A stretch of 64,000 bases of DNA from Streptomyces sp. T12 (GCF_028736035.1 NZ_CP117866.1:62001-126000), one strand, 5' to 3'. Positions 52,515-61,649 are shown, counted from the first letter of the stretch. Numbers and translations: made by a program. The notes: generated from the sequence alone by a model not told the origin.

Positions 52515-52563
52515 GTCACGGTCCGTGACGTCTCTCGCCTCCTGGGGCGCGGCAGTGTAGACA
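52515..52563 (+). promoter_or_regulatory. Palindrome and -10 box before the 925-residue phosphatase gene
   Basis: GTCACGGTCCGTGAC at 52515-52529 is a perfect 15-base palindrome with T at its centre. TAGACA at 52558-52563 is a -10-like box eight bases before ATG 52571, so the message may be leaderless. The palindrome sits about where an activator or repressor would bind. Confidence 0.5.
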
Positions 52564-52570
52564 TGGGCAC

Positions 52571-55348
52571 ATGGTCCGACTATCGGGTCGATCCGGGGCC
52601 CGGTCGGCCCGTCGTCCGAGCGGTCTGCGCACCCGGGGTGCGCCCGACCGCGTCTTTGCGGTGCCCGAACGGGGAATCCCGCGCGATCCGCTCGCCGACG
52701 GGCAGCGCAAGGGCCTGCTCGCCGGGGTGCGGTCGGCGCTGGGCGGGCGCAGCGTCGCCGGGCAGGTGTTCCTGCTGCAAGTGGTGATCGTGCTGCTGCT
52801 GGTCGTCGCCGCGGTGGTGGCACTGGTGCTGCAGACGCGGTACGACACCACGCAGGAGGCACGCAACCGTTCGGTGGCGGTCGCCGAGGCGTTCGCGAAC
52901 GCGCCCGGCACCCGGGAGGCGCTGGACAGCCCGGATCCCAGCGCCATCCTGCAGCCGCGGGCCGAGGCGGCGCGCGAGGCGACCGGCGTGGACTTCATCG
53001 TCGTCATGAACACCGACGGCATCCGCTACTCCCACCCCAAGCCGGACCGTATCGGGAAGAAGTTCGTCGGGACCCTGGAACCGGCGCTGGCCGGGAAGGT
53101 CGTGGTCGAGCACATCACGGGGACCATCGGTCCGCTCGTGCAGGCCGTGGTCCCCATCAAGGACCCCGACGGGAAGGTCGTGGGCCTGGTGTCGGCCGGG
53201 ATCACGACGAAGACCGTGGGCGGCACCGCGGACCGGCAGCTGCCGCTGGTCCTGACCGCGGCGGCGGTGGCCCTGGCCCTGTCCACGGCGGGCACGGCCC
53301 TGGTCAGCAAGCGGCTGCTGCGGCAGACGCACGGCCTCGGGCCGGACGAGATGACCCGGATGTACGAGCACCACGACGCCGTCCTGCACGCCGTCCGGGA
53401 GGGCGTGATCATCGTCGGCGACGAGGGGCGGCTGCTGCTCGCCAACGACGAGGCGCACCGCCTGCTCGACCTGCCCGAGGACGCCGAGGGACGCCGGGTG
53501 ATCGACCTCGGTCTCGCCGCCGACACCGCCGAACTGCTGGACTCCGGCCGGATGGCCACGGACGAGGTGCACCTGGTCAAGGACCGGCTGCTCGCCGTCA
53601 ACCAGCGCCCCACCCACCTCAGGGGCCGGCCCTCCGGCAGCGTCGCCACGCTCCGCGACTCGACGGAACTGCGGGCCCTGTCCGGCCGGGCCGAGGAGGC
53701 CCGCGAGCGCCTGAACATGCTGTACGACGCCGGTGTCGGCATCGGCACCAGCCTGGACGTCACCCGTACCGCCGAGGAACTGGCGGAGATCGCGGTGCCC
53801 CGGTTCGCGGACTACGCCACCGTCGACCTGTTCGACGCCGTGCTGGCCGGCGGGCAGCCGGAGGCGGTGACCCGGCTGCGGCGCACGGCGTCCAGCGGGA
53901 TACGCAAGGACGCCCCGCTGTACCCGGTGGGCGAGCACCTCCGGTTCGTCGACTCCTCGCCGCAGGCCCGTGCGCTCAGCGACGGGCAGGCCGTCGTCGA
54001 GCCGCGGCTTCAGCAGGCGTCCGGCTGGCGCGCCCAGGACCTGGAGCGGTCGGCGCAGGTCCTGGACTTCGGCATCCACTCACTGATCGCAGTGCCGCTC
54101 AGGGCGGGCTCCCTGGTGCTGGGCGTGGTCAGTTTCTGGCGGTCGCAGAAGGGCGAGCCGTTCGACGCCGACGAGGTCGCGCTCGCCGAGGAGCTGGTCG
54201 CGCGGGCAGCGGTGTCCATCGACAACGCCCGCCGGTACACGCGCGAGCACAGCATGGCGGTGACCCTGCAGCGCAGCCTGCTGCCCCGCCGGCTGCCCGA
54301 GCAGAACGCGCTGGACATCGCCTACCGGTACCTGCCGGCGCAGGCCGGGGTGGGCGGCGACTGGTTCGACGTGCTGCCGCTGTCCGGTGCCCGGGTGGCG
54401 CTGGTGGTGGGGGACGTCGTCGGCCACGGGCTGCACGCGGCGGCCACGATGGGCCGGCTGCGTACGGCCGTGCACAACTTCTCCGCCCTGGACCTGCCGC
54501 CCGACGAGCTGCTCGCGCTCCTCGACGAGCTGGTCGCCCGTATCGACCAGGACGAGACGGAGGAGGGCGACAGCGCTCCGGTGGCCGGTGCGACCTGTCT
54601 GTACGCGATCTACGACCCGGTTTCCCGACGGTGCACCATCGCCCGCGCCGGACATCCGCCGCCGGCCCTGATCCGGCCGGACGGCACCGTCGAGTTCCCC
54701 GACGTGCCCGCCGGTCCCCCGCTGGGCCTGGGCGGGCTGCCGTTCGAGACGGCCGAGCTGGAGCTGGCGCAGGACAGCCGGCTCGTGCTCTACACGGACG
54801 GGCTCGTGGAGGACCGTGAGCGGGACATCGACGAGGGTCTGGAGCTGCTGCGGGCCGCGCTGGCCGGGGCCGGCCGGTCGCCGGAGGAGACCTGCCAGGC
54901 CGTACTGGACGGCCGGCTGCCCGAGCGGCCGAGCGACGACATCGCGCTGATCGTGGCGCGGACGCGGGCACTCGGCGCCGACCTGGTCGCCGAGTGGCAG
55001 GTCCCGTCCGATCCGGCGGCCGTCGCCCAGGTGCGCTCCGATGTGACGGGGACGCTGGAGAGGTGGGGGCTGGAGGAGCTGTCGTTCACCACGGAGCTGA
55101 TCCTGAGCGAACTGGTCACCAACGCGATCCGGTACGGCGGTGACCCCATCCGCGTGCGCATGCTGCGCGACCGCACTCTGATCTGCGAGGTCTTCGACGC
55201 CAGCAGCACCTCGCCGCATCTGCGCTACGCGGCCATGACGGACGAGGGCGGGCGCGGCCTGTTCCTCGTGGCGCAGCTCGCCGAGCGCTGGGGTACGCGG
55301 TACCTGCCCACCGGCAAGGTGATCTGGGCGGAGCAGCCGCTGCCGTAG
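52571..55348 (+). CDS. Membrane sensor SpoIIE phosphatase with C-terminal RsbW-like domain
   Basis: Protein of 925 residues combining both arms of a partner switch. Transmembrane helix 1 is at 65-88, an extracytoplasmic Cache-type sensor follows (about 90-215; FIVVMNTDGIRYSHP resembles CitA/DcuS), then helix 2 (about 221-243), a PAS domain (about 265-370), a GAF domain (about 385-560), PP2C/SpoIIE (about 575-795; GGDWFDVL near 595, GDVVGHGLHAAATM) and an HATPase (about 805-920; LILSELVTNAIRYGG). It could both dephosphorylate and phosphorylate an STAS protein depending on an external ligand, perhaps a carboxylate. The ATG has no strong binding site. Confidence 0.9.
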   Translation: MVRLSGRSGARSARRPSGLRTRGAPDRVFAVPERGIPRDPLADGQRKGLLAGVRSALGGRSVAGQVFLLQVVIVLLLVVAAVVALVLQTRYDTTQEARNRSVAVAEAFANAPGTREALDSPDPSAILQPRAEAAREATGVDFIVVMNTDGIRYSHPKPDRIGKKFVGTLEPALAGKVVVEHITGTIGPLVQAVVPIKDPDGKVVGLVSAGITTKTVGGTADRQLPLVLTAAAVALALSTAGTALVSKRLLRQTHGLGPDEMTRMYEHHDAVLHAVREGVIIVGDEGRLLLANDEAHRLLDLPEDAEGRRVIDLGLAADTAELLDSGRMATDEVHLVKDRLLAVNQRPTHLRGRPSGSVATLRDSTELRALSGRAEEARERLNMLYDAGVGIGTSLDVTRTAEELAEIAVPRFADYATVDLFDAVLAGGQPEAVTRLRRTASSGIRKDAPLYPVGEHLRFVDSSPQARALSDGQAVVEPRLQQASGWRAQDLERSAQVLDFGIHSLIAVPLRAGSLVLGVVSFWRSQKGEPFDADEVALAEELVARAAVSIDNARRYTREHSMAVTLQRSLLPRRLPEQNALDIAYRYLPAQAGVGGDWFDVLPLSGARVALVVGDVVGHGLHAAATMGRLRTAVHNFSALDLPPDELLALLDELVARIDQDETEEGDSAPVAGATCLYAIYDPVSRRCTIARAGHPPPALIRPDGTVEFPDVPAGPPLGLGGLPFETAELELAQDSRLVLYTDGLVEDRERDIDEGLELLRAALAGAGRSPEETCQAVLDGRLPERPSDDIALIVARTRALGADLVAEWQVPSDPAAVAQVRSDVTGTLERWGLEELSFTTELILSELVTNAIRYGGDPIRVRMLRDRTLICEVFDASSTSPHLRYAAMTDEGGRGLFLVAQLAERWGTRYLPTGKVIWAEQPLP

Positions 55349-55443
55349 CGGGCGCCTGTGCGCACACGCCTGTTGGCACCCGTCTGTTTGTGCATAGGTA
55401 CGAACCTTTGGCGCGACGGGTGCCGCTCGCGACCCGTGTCTGG

Positions 55444-55458
55444 TAGGAAACTTTCCTA
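55444..55458. promoter_or_regulatory. Probable CsnR-type operator before chitosanase
   Basis: TAGGAAACTTTCCTA is a perfect palindrome around a central C, 52 bases before the chitosanase start. Chitosanase genes of Streptomyces are controlled by the ROK repressor CsnR through a GAAA-N-TTTC palindrome, which this matches. Confidence 0.7.
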
Positions 55459-55510
55459 TCAGTGGCAGTTACGGCCAACTCCCCACCCCCCACCATCACT
55501 TGGAGCCGCC

Positions 55511-56329
55511 GTGAAGCACCCCGCGCACACATCGCGCCGCACATTGCTCGCCCTCATCGGCGCGTCCTTGGCGTCGGTCCCGCTCCTCAACTCCCCCCGT
55601 GCCGCCGCCCTCTGCGCCGCGGCGGGGCTCGACGATCCGGCGAAGAAGGAGCTCGCCATGCAGTTGGTGTCGAGCGCGGAGAACTCCTCGCTCGACTGGA
55701 AGGCGCAGTACAAGTACATCGAGGACATCGGCGACGGCCGCGGCTACACCGCCGGCATCATCGGGTTCTGCTCCGGCACGGGCGACATGCTCGACCTGGT
55801 CGAGCTCTACGCTGACCGCCGCCCCGGCAACGTCCTCGCCCCGTACCTGCCGGCGCTGCGCCGGGTGAACGGCACCGACTCGCACGACGGGCTCGACCCG
55901 AACTTCCCCCGCGACTGGGCCCGGGCCGCACAGGACCAGGCGTTCCGGCAGGCGCAGAACGACGAGCGCGACCGGGTGTACTTCAACCCGGCCGTCCGGC
56001 AGGGCAAGAGCGACGGTCTGCGGGTGCTCGGCCAGTTCGCGTACTACGACGCCATCGTCATGCACGGCGACGGCGACGACCCCACCAGCTTCCGCAACAT
56101 CCGCAGGCGCGCCCTGAACCGGGCCCGGCCGCCGGCCCAGGGCGGCGACGAAGTCACCTACCTGGACGCCTTCCTGGACGCGCGGGTGTGGGCCATGAAG
56201 CAGGAGGAGGCCCACAGCGACACCAGCCGGGTCGACACCGCCCAGCGGGTGTTCCTGCGCAAGAGCAACCTCGACCTCGATCCGCCGCTCGACTGGAAGG
56301 TGTACGGGGACAGTTACCACATCGGCTGA
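55511..56329 (+). CDS. csnA: GH46 chitosanase, secreted
   Basis: Chitosan endo-hydrolase precursor of 272 residues. A Tat-like signal (TSRRTLLALIGASLASVPLL) ends near residue 35. The mature enzyme starts AGLDDPAKKELAMQLVSSAE; E57 (SAENSS) is the general acid and D75 (EDIGDGRGYT) the general base, by alignment to the well-studied S. sp. N174 enzyme. FCSGTGDMLDLVELY follows as in the family. GGAG precedes GTG at 55511. It cleaves glucosamine linkages outside the cell. A CsnR-type palindrome upstream predicts induction by glucosamine oligomers. Confidence 0.95.
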   Translation: MKHPAHTSRRTLLALIGASLASVPLLNSPRAAALCAAAGLDDPAKKELAMQLVSSAENSSLDWKAQYKYIEDIGDGRGYTAGIIGFCSGTGDMLDLVELYADRRPGNVLAPYLPALRRVNGTDSHDGLDPNFPRDWARAAQDQAFRQAQNDERDRVYFNPAVRQGKSDGLRVLGQFAYYDAIVMHGDGDDPTSFRNIRRRALNRARPPAQGGDEVTYLDAFLDARVWAMKQEEAHSDTSRVDTAQRVFLRKSNLDLDPPLDWKVYGDSYHIG

Positions 56330-56422
56330 GCGACATCCGGCGCCCCGGCCGAACGGGGCGCCGGACCTCGCCGAACGCGCCCCACGCCCGACATGAGAGA
56401 GTGTCCGGCGCGGCCCGGACAC

Positions 56423-56443
56423 CTCATAAAGCAGCCTTATGAG
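56423..56443. promoter_or_regulatory. Inverted repeat between chitosanase and fprA
   Basis: CTCATAA at 56423-56429 and TTATGAG at 56437-56443 with a seven-base loop, AT-rich for this genome. It lies 94 bases after the chitosanase stop and 26 before the iron box; it may be an operator or weak terminator. Confidence 0.4.
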
Positions 56444-56469
56444 CTCATAGACCGGACCCGCGTACCGAC

Positions 56470-56488
56470 TTAGGCTTGCCTTAGCTTA
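56470..56488 (+). promoter_or_regulatory. Iron-box-like site before the ferredoxin reductase gene
   Basis: TTAGGCTTGCCTTAGCTTA matches about 13 of 19 positions of the DmdR1/IdeR/DtxR box TTAGGTTAGGCTAACCTAA. It is 47 bases before the start of the reductase. A second half-copy (TTAGGCTTCCC) follows. It suggests iron-dependent repression. Confidence 0.5.
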
Positions 56489-56534
56489 GGCTTCCCGACG
56501 AGATCGTTTGTCGCCACTCGAAGGGACCCTGATC

Positions 56535-57899
56535 ATGCCCCGCCCTCTGCGGGTAGCCATCGTCGGAGCCGGCCCCGCCGGGATCTACGCCGCCGACGCC
56601 CTGCTCAAGTCCGACGTGGCCGCCGAACCCGGCGTGTCCATCGACCTCTTCGAGCGCATGCCCGCGCCGTTCGGACTGATCCGTTACGGCGTCGCGCCCG
56701 ACCACCCCCGCATCAAGGGCATCATCACGGCCCTCCACCAGGTGCTCGACAAGCCGCAGATCCGCCTCTTCGGCAACGTCGACTACCCGAACGACATCAG
56801 CCTGGACGACCTGCGCGCGTTCTACGACGCCGTGATCTTCTCGACGGGCGCGACGGCCGACCGCGAGCTGCGCATACCCGGCATCGACCTCGACGGGTCG
56901 TACGGCGCCGCGGACTTCGTCTCCTGGTACGACGGCCACCCGGACGTGCCGCGCACCTGGCCGCTGGAGGCGGAGAAGGTCGCCGTGCTCGGCGTCGGCA
57001 ACGTCGCCCTCGACGTGGCCCGCATCCTCGCCAAGACGGCGGACGAGCTGCTGCCGACGGAGATCCCGCCGAACGTCTACGAGGGTCTCAAGGCCAACAA
57101 GGCGCTGGAGGTCCACGTCTTCGGCCGCCGCGGCCCGGCGCAGGCGAAGTTCTCCCCGATGGAGCTGCGCGAGCTGGACCACTCCCCCAACATCGAGGTC
57201 ATCGTCGACCCCGAGGACATCGACTACGACGAGGGCTCGATCGAGACCCGGCGCGGCAACAAGCAGGCCGACATGGTCGCCAAGACGCTGGAGAACTGGG
57301 CGATCCGCGACGTCGGCAACCGGCCGCACAAGCTGTTCCTGCACTTCTTCGAGTCGCCCTCGGAGATCCTCGGCGAGGACGGCAAGGTCGTGGGCCTGCG
57401 CACCGAGCGCACCGCCCTCGACGGCACCGGCAACGTCAAGGGCACCGGTGAGTTCAAGGACTGGGACGTCAGCGCGATCTACCGCGCCGTCGGCTACCTC
57501 TCCGACAAACTCCCCAAGCTGCCCTGGGACATCGACTCGGGCACCGTCCCGGACGAGGGCGGCCGGGTCATCCAGGAGTCCGGCGAGCACCTGCAGTCGA
57601 CGTACGTCACCGGCTGGATCCGGCGCGGTCCGGTGGGCCTGATCGGCCACACCAAGGGCGACGCCAACGAGACGGTGGCGAACCTGCTGGACGACTTCGC
57701 GAACGGCCGTCTGCAGACGCCGGGTTCGCCCGAGCCGGAGGCCGTGCAGGCGTTCCTCGCCGAGCGCGAGATCCGCTTCACCACCTGGGACGGCTGGTAC
57801 CAGCTCGACGCCGCCGAAAAGGCGCTGGGCGAGCCGCAGGGCCGTGAGCGCGTGAAGATCGTCGAGCGCGAGGACATGCTCCGGGAGAGCGGCGCGTAA
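56535..57899 (+). CDS. fprA: Ferredoxin/flavodoxin-NADP+ reductase, FprA type
   Basis: FAD enzyme of 454 residues, adrenodoxin-reductase-like. The FAD fold is VAIVGAGPAGIYAADALL; FGLIRYGVAPDHPRIKGI follows; the NADP site is VAVLGVGNVALDVARIL; TGWIRRGPVGLIGHTKGDA is the C-terminal signature. It passes electrons between NADPH and ferredoxin, for example to cytochromes P450. AAGGGACC precedes ATG at 56535. An iron-box-like site upstream suggests induction in iron limitation. A strong terminator follows. Confidence 0.95.
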   Translation: MPRPLRVAIVGAGPAGIYAADALLKSDVAAEPGVSIDLFERMPAPFGLIRYGVAPDHPRIKGIITALHQVLDKPQIRLFGNVDYPNDISLDDLRAFYDAVIFSTGATADRELRIPGIDLDGSYGAADFVSWYDGHPDVPRTWPLEAEKVAVLGVGNVALDVARILAKTADELLPTEIPPNVYEGLKANKALEVHVFGRRGPAQAKFSPMELRELDHSPNIEVIVDPEDIDYDEGSIETRRGNKQADMVAKTLENWAIRDVGNRPHKLFLHFFESPSEILGEDGKVVGLRTERTALDGTGNVKGTGEFKDWDVSAIYRAVGYLSDKLPKLPWDIDSGTVPDEGGRVIQESGEHLQSTYVTGWIRRGPVGLIGHTKGDANETVANLLDDFANGRLQTPGSPEPEAVQAFLAEREIRFTTWDGWYQLDAAEKALGEPQGRERVKIVEREDMLRESGA

Positions 57900-57917
57900 G
57901 TCGCCGACGCAGACGGA

Positions 57918-57949
57918 GAGAGGGCCGGGGTTCATTCCCCGGCCCTCTC
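57918..57949 (+). terminator. Strong terminator after fprA
   Basis: GAGAGGGCCGGGG at 57918-57930 pairs perfectly with CCCCGGCCCTCTC at 57937-57949 over a six-base loop, followed by CTTTC. It starts 18 bases after the stop. Confidence 0.9.
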
Positions 57950-57995
57950 GACTTTCACCCTCTGCGAGGTGATCGCCGCCTGTTAACGTCCCCCG

Positions 57996-58961
57996 GTGTT
58001 CTCACTTCTCGAGCCCCCTTTCTTCACCCGGCTGCGCGATGCGCGGCGGGTGCTCGTCGCCGGTGCCGGCGGCGGATTCGACGTGTACGCCGGTGTGCCG
58101 CTGGCCCTCGCCCTGCGGGCGGCCGGCAAGGAGGTCCGGCTGGCCAATCTGTCCTTCTCGGATCTGTACGGGCTGGACCTCGATGCGTGGGTGGACCACG
58201 ACGTGGCGGCGATACGCCCGGACACCACGGCCCGCGGCGACTACTTCCCCGAGCGGACTCTGGCCACATGGCTCGCCGAGCAGGGCCTGCCCGACACGGT
58301 GTACGCGTTTCCCCTCACGGGCGTCCAGCCGCTCCGGGCCGCCTACCGCGCGCTTGTCGAGCATCTGGGCGGGGTGGACGCGATCGTGCTGGTGGACGGC
58401 GGGACCGACATCCTGATGCGCGGCGACGAGAACGGTCTGGGCACGCCGGAGGAGGACATGGCCAGCCTGGCCGCCGTGGCCGGGCTCGACGAGGTTCCCG
58501 TGCGACTGGTGGCGTGCCTCGGCTTCGGGGTGGACGCCTATCACGGGGTCAACCACTCCCTGGTGCTGGAGAACCTCGCCGCGCTGGACCGTGAGGGCGG
58601 CTACCTCGGTACGTTCTCGCTGCCGCGCGACAGCCGCGAGGGCGGCCTCTACCTCGACGCGGTGGAGCATGCCCAGCGGTGCACGCCGGACCACCCGAGC
58701 ATCGTCCAGGGCTCCGTCGCGGCCGCCGTACGCGGTGACTTCGGCGACGTACGCTTCACCGAGCGGACCAGGAACAGCGAGTTGTTCGTCAATCCGCTCA
58801 TGGCCCTGTACTTCTGCGTCGACGCGCCCGCCCTGGCCCGGCACAACCTCTATCTCGACCGACTGGAGAACACGGCGCTCATGCGCCAGATCAGCTCGGC
58901 CATCGCGGAGTTCCGCGACGAGCTCCCGCGTCAGCGGCCACCGCGGGCCTACCCGCACTGA
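57996..58961 (+). CDS. DUF1152-family protein
   Basis: Protein of 321 residues. The DUF1152 pattern is RVLVAGAGGGFDVYAGVPLA, then IVLVDGGTDILMRGDENGLG and ACLGFGVDAYHGVNHSLVLE. The Gly-rich first loop suggests nucleotide binding; the biochemical role is unknown. GTG at 57996 has no clear binding site, but TAACGT lies seven bases upstream, so the message may be leaderless. Single gene between two terminator-flanked neighbours. Confidence 0.85.
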   Translation: MFSLLEPPFFTRLRDARRVLVAGAGGGFDVYAGVPLALALRAAGKEVRLANLSFSDLYGLDLDAWVDHDVAAIRPDTTARGDYFPERTLATWLAEQGLPDTVYAFPLTGVQPLRAAYRALVEHLGGVDAIVLVDGGTDILMRGDENGLGTPEEDMASLAAVAGLDEVPVRLVACLGFGVDAYHGVNHSLVLENLAALDREGGYLGTFSLPRDSREGGLYLDAVEHAQRCTPDHPSIVQGSVAAAVRGDFGDVRFTERTRNSELFVNPLMALYFCVDAPALARHNLYLDRLENTALMRQISSAIAEFRDELPRQRPPRAYPH

Positions 58962-59063
58962 CTTGCCCCTGTCTCACATTTCGGTGAAGTCGCCACGGCA
59001 CTCGTGTGTGCTGCATACACTCCTGATCTTCACAGAAGTTCCACACAGGGGGGATGTTTCTCC

Positions 59064-59561
59064 ATGCGTATACGCATTGCCGCCACAACCGCCGTCGCGG
59101 CCGGCACGCTCGCCGCGCTGTCCGCCGCACCGGCCCAGGCCACCGAGTACTCGTCCGCGCTGAAGATCAAGGGCATCCAGTACGACGCGCCCGGCCGCGA
59201 CTCCAACAGCTGCTCCACCGGCAACACCGACGAGGAGTACCTGACGATCAAGAACTATTCGTCCAGCACGACCGTGAACCTCAAGGGTTACGTCGTGAGG
59301 GACGCCAGCAGCACCAACAAGTTCGTCTTCCCCGCGAACCACTATCTGCAGCCCGGTGACTACGTGAAGCTCCGGGGCGGCCACGGCACCGACTCCGACA
59401 GCAAGAACGTCGCGTACCGCGACAACTGCAACTTCATGTGGAACAACGACAAGGACACCATCAAGCTGTACAAGCCCTCGGGCGCCGGGGCCGACTCGCA
59501 CTCGTACACCAAGAGCGGCAACGACCCGGACGGGAACGGCTACATCACCTACCACGGCTGA
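59064..59561 (+). CDS. Secreted lamin-tail-domain protein
   Basis: Exported protein of 165 residues. The Sec signal is about 1-27 (ending APAQA). The mature part is one lamin-tail domain: EEYLTIKNYSSSTTVNLKGY, VVRDASSTNKFVFP and YLQPGDYVKLRGGHGTDSD. These Ig-like domains often bind DNA or surfaces next to secreted nucleases, but stand alone here. Two cysteines can pair. Ten bases separate GGGGGGA from ATG at 59064. A long terminator follows. Confidence 0.85.
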   Translation: MRIRIAATTAVAAGTLAALSAAPAQATEYSSALKIKGIQYDAPGRDSNSCSTGNTDEEYLTIKNYSSSTTVNLKGYVVRDASSTNKFVFPANHYLQPGDYVKLRGGHGTDSDSKNVAYRDNCNFMWNNDKDTIKLYKPSGAGADSHSYTKSGNDPDGNGYITYHG

Positions 59562-59578
59562 CCGTTCGCAGGCCGCGT

Positions 59579-59625
59579 GTGAGCAGGACCCGCCCCAATG
59601 CGGATGGTGGGCGGGTCCTGCTCAC
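59579..59625 (+). terminator. Strong terminator hairpin
   Basis: GTGAGCAGGACCCGCCC at 59579-59595 pairs perfectly over 17 bases with 59609-59625, loop 13 bases, starting 17 bases after the lamin-tail gene stop. Confidence 0.85.
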
Positions 59626-59785
59626 CGAGTCATTGTCGTGACCGGACGCGGTGCGGGCCACGAGTGAGCGGCGGTCGGGCTGTGCGGAGCGTACACACCC
59701 CGTGTGCGGACCCCCCGCCCGATCGGCATCCGTCTGCGGCGACCATACTGGTACGTACACGTACCCCCGGCCCACAGATGGACCC

Positions 59786-60949
59786 ATGCCCAGCTCCTCC
59801 AGCGCCCGCCCCACGATCCCGCCCTCGGTGTGGTCGGCCCGTGGCCGCCACCTCGGCCCCGCCGCGGAAGACGTACTCCGGCTCAGTCTGCGGCAGCTCA
59901 AGGACAGCCGGGTCATAGACGACTGTCTGGAGGTGCCCGAGGCCGAGGGCGCCCAGGAGTCGGTCTTCGAGGCCCGATGGCGGGTCGCCGAGACGGTGAC
60001 CGTACGGGCCCGGCTGACCCTCGAACGCGGCTCCGCCGAGGGACAGGAGTGGGTGCTGGTCGCGGAGGCGGAGGCCCCGTGGGATCCGCGATGGCCGTCG
60101 CCGACCGCCATGTTCTGGCCGCAGGAGCCGGACGCCACCTGGGACCACGATGCGCTCACGGGCCTGCGCCTGACGGACATCAACCCCCTCCCCTCGGACG
60201 ACAAGGCCGTACGGCGCGTGCTGCGCGACTCCGCGCGCGACGGCTGGAGCATCCACGTCGTCGTCCACGAGGCCATGACCACGGACGAGCGCGGCCGTGT
60301 GCCGCTTGCCGGGATGCTGCCGCCGAGCCTGCGGCACCGGGTGGTCGAGCATCGTGCCGCACCCCATCAGCTGCGCGTCGTGAACTGGGCCCTGCGGGAC
60401 TTCGGCGTCCAGGTGCCGCGCGGTGGTGCCGTGGTGCTGCCGGGCACCGCGGCCTCGTCCGGCTACGACGCCGACGACTTCGCCGTACGCAGCGTCTTCC
60501 TCGACGGCTCGGAACCGGCCGAGCTCATCCACGCCGTGACGCGGTTCGCCGCGCTGCCGCGCCCGTTGCCCGAGGGCGGCGAGGAGGCCGTCACGGCCCT
60601 GCGTGAGGACTGGCGGCTGCTGACGGTCGAGGAGGAACTCGCCCGTGAGCGCAAGCTCGTGGCGATGTACGCCGAGGCGCTCGAGGCGATGACGAAGTCC
60701 CGCGACCTGTACCGGGAGGCCGCCGAGCAGGCACACGCCGCGCTGGCGGCCTATCGGGAGTCCGCCGAGGCCCAGCCCGAGACGCGGCCCCAGCCGGACG
60801 CCGGGACGGCGACGTCCCCGCTCCAGCAGCTGACCCGGACCTTCGAGCGCCTCAAGGTCCCCGCCTGGGCTCGCAGGCCCGGCCCCGGCGCGGACCGCGA
60901 GCAGGAGGGCAAGGCCGTCGAGGAGCAGGCGGAGACGTCGGACCGCTAG
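59786..60949 (+). CDS. Unrecognised cytoplasmic protein with C-terminal coiled coil
   Basis: Protein of 387 residues that I do not recognise. The N-terminal two thirds is a mixed alpha-beta region with WHxD-like and Trp-rich stretches (AEAPWDPRWPSPTAMFWPQE). About 275-330 is a coiled coil (EEELARERKLVAMYAEALEA). The rest is acidic and probably disordered. No signal or membrane segment. ATG at 59786 has no clear binding site; CATACT lies 35 bases upstream. It converges with the next gene. Confidence 0.7.
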   Translation: MPSSSSARPTIPPSVWSARGRHLGPAAEDVLRLSLRQLKDSRVIDDCLEVPEAEGAQESVFEARWRVAETVTVRARLTLERGSAEGQEWVLVAEAEAPWDPRWPSPTAMFWPQEPDATWDHDALTGLRLTDINPLPSDDKAVRRVLRDSARDGWSIHVVVHEAMTTDERGRVPLAGMLPPSLRHRVVEHRAAPHQLRVVNWALRDFGVQVPRGGAVVLPGTAASSGYDADDFAVRSVFLDGSEPAELIHAVTRFAALPRPLPEGGEEAVTALREDWRLLTVEEELARERKLVAMYAEALEAMTKSRDLYREAAEQAHAALAAYRESAEAQPETRPQPDAGTATSPLQQLTRTFERLKVPAWARRPGPGADREQEGKAVEEQAETSDR

Positions 60950-60986
60950 CGCGGGTTTTGTCGACGAGCCGGAAGAAGAGACAGAA

Positions 60987-61649
60987 CTAGCCCCGGGCAC
61001 CGGTGTGCAGAGCGGCGAACAGCCCGCGGACGCGGGTGCCGTCCGGCAGCTGCCAGGCGCCGCCCACATGAGCGGTGGCTCCTTCGGGAAGGAGCGATGC
61101 GGCGTTCGGGGCGGGCCGCAGGACCCGGTGGAGGCGGAGGGTCGTGCCGTCCGGTGCGGCCAGCCGGGTGCCGTCCGAGTCGTCGGTGGCGGGGGCCGTG
61201 GCCTGCGTCGACGTGAGGCCCGCACCGGCGTAGGAGCGGGTGACCTCCTCGTCGACGGCGTCGCTGATGCTCTGTGCCTGAGCCTGGACGCGCCCCTCGA
61301 TCAGGGCCCACAACTGGGCGACCAGTACCGGGTCGTGGCAGCCGTCGTAGGCCCAGCGGTGACCCAGCACCCCGTGCTCCATGGTCCCGACGAGGGCGTG
61401 CTCCGCACCGTCGAGCGGGGCGCCGCGATAGGTCAGCGGCACCAGGTGGCTGACCGGCTCGGCACCGGCGGCGTCGGTGACCACCATGAACTCGATCCCG
61501 ACCTCGCCCCGCGGGTCGTCGAGCCGGAACCCGCCGGCCTTGGCCAGCCTGGGTTCATCGGCGCCGCCGTACCACGGACGGGAGGGCAGCCAGGTGGTGA
61601 GCAGTTCCAGCTTCGTCGGTGTGAGGGTGGTGCGGTGAATGATCGCCAT
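60987..61649 (-). CDS. Maltokinase N-terminal cap-like protein
   Basis: Protein of 220 residues resembling the N-terminal cap of Streptomyces/Mycobacterium maltokinase (Mak) but without the kinase: MAIIHRTTLTPTKLELLTTW, FRLDDPRGEVGIEFMVVTDA and VPLTYRGAPLDGAEHALVGT, followed by MEHGVLGHRWAYDGCHDPVL. The cap presumably binds a partner or sugar. Function unknown. It is divergent, 47 bases from the MTYFFPLR leader, so the two promoters overlap. Confidence 0.78.
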   Translation of the reverse strand: MAIIHRTTLTPTKLELLTTWLPSRPWYGGADEPRLAKAGGFRLDDPRGEVGIEFMVVTDAAGAEPVSHLVPLTYRGAPLDGAEHALVGTMEHGVLGHRWAYDGCHDPVLVAQLWALIEGRVQAQAQSISDAVDEEVTRSYAGAGLTSTQATAPATDDSDGTRLAAPDGTTLRLHRVLRPAPNAASLLPEGATAHVGGAWQLPDGTRVRGLFAALHTGARG

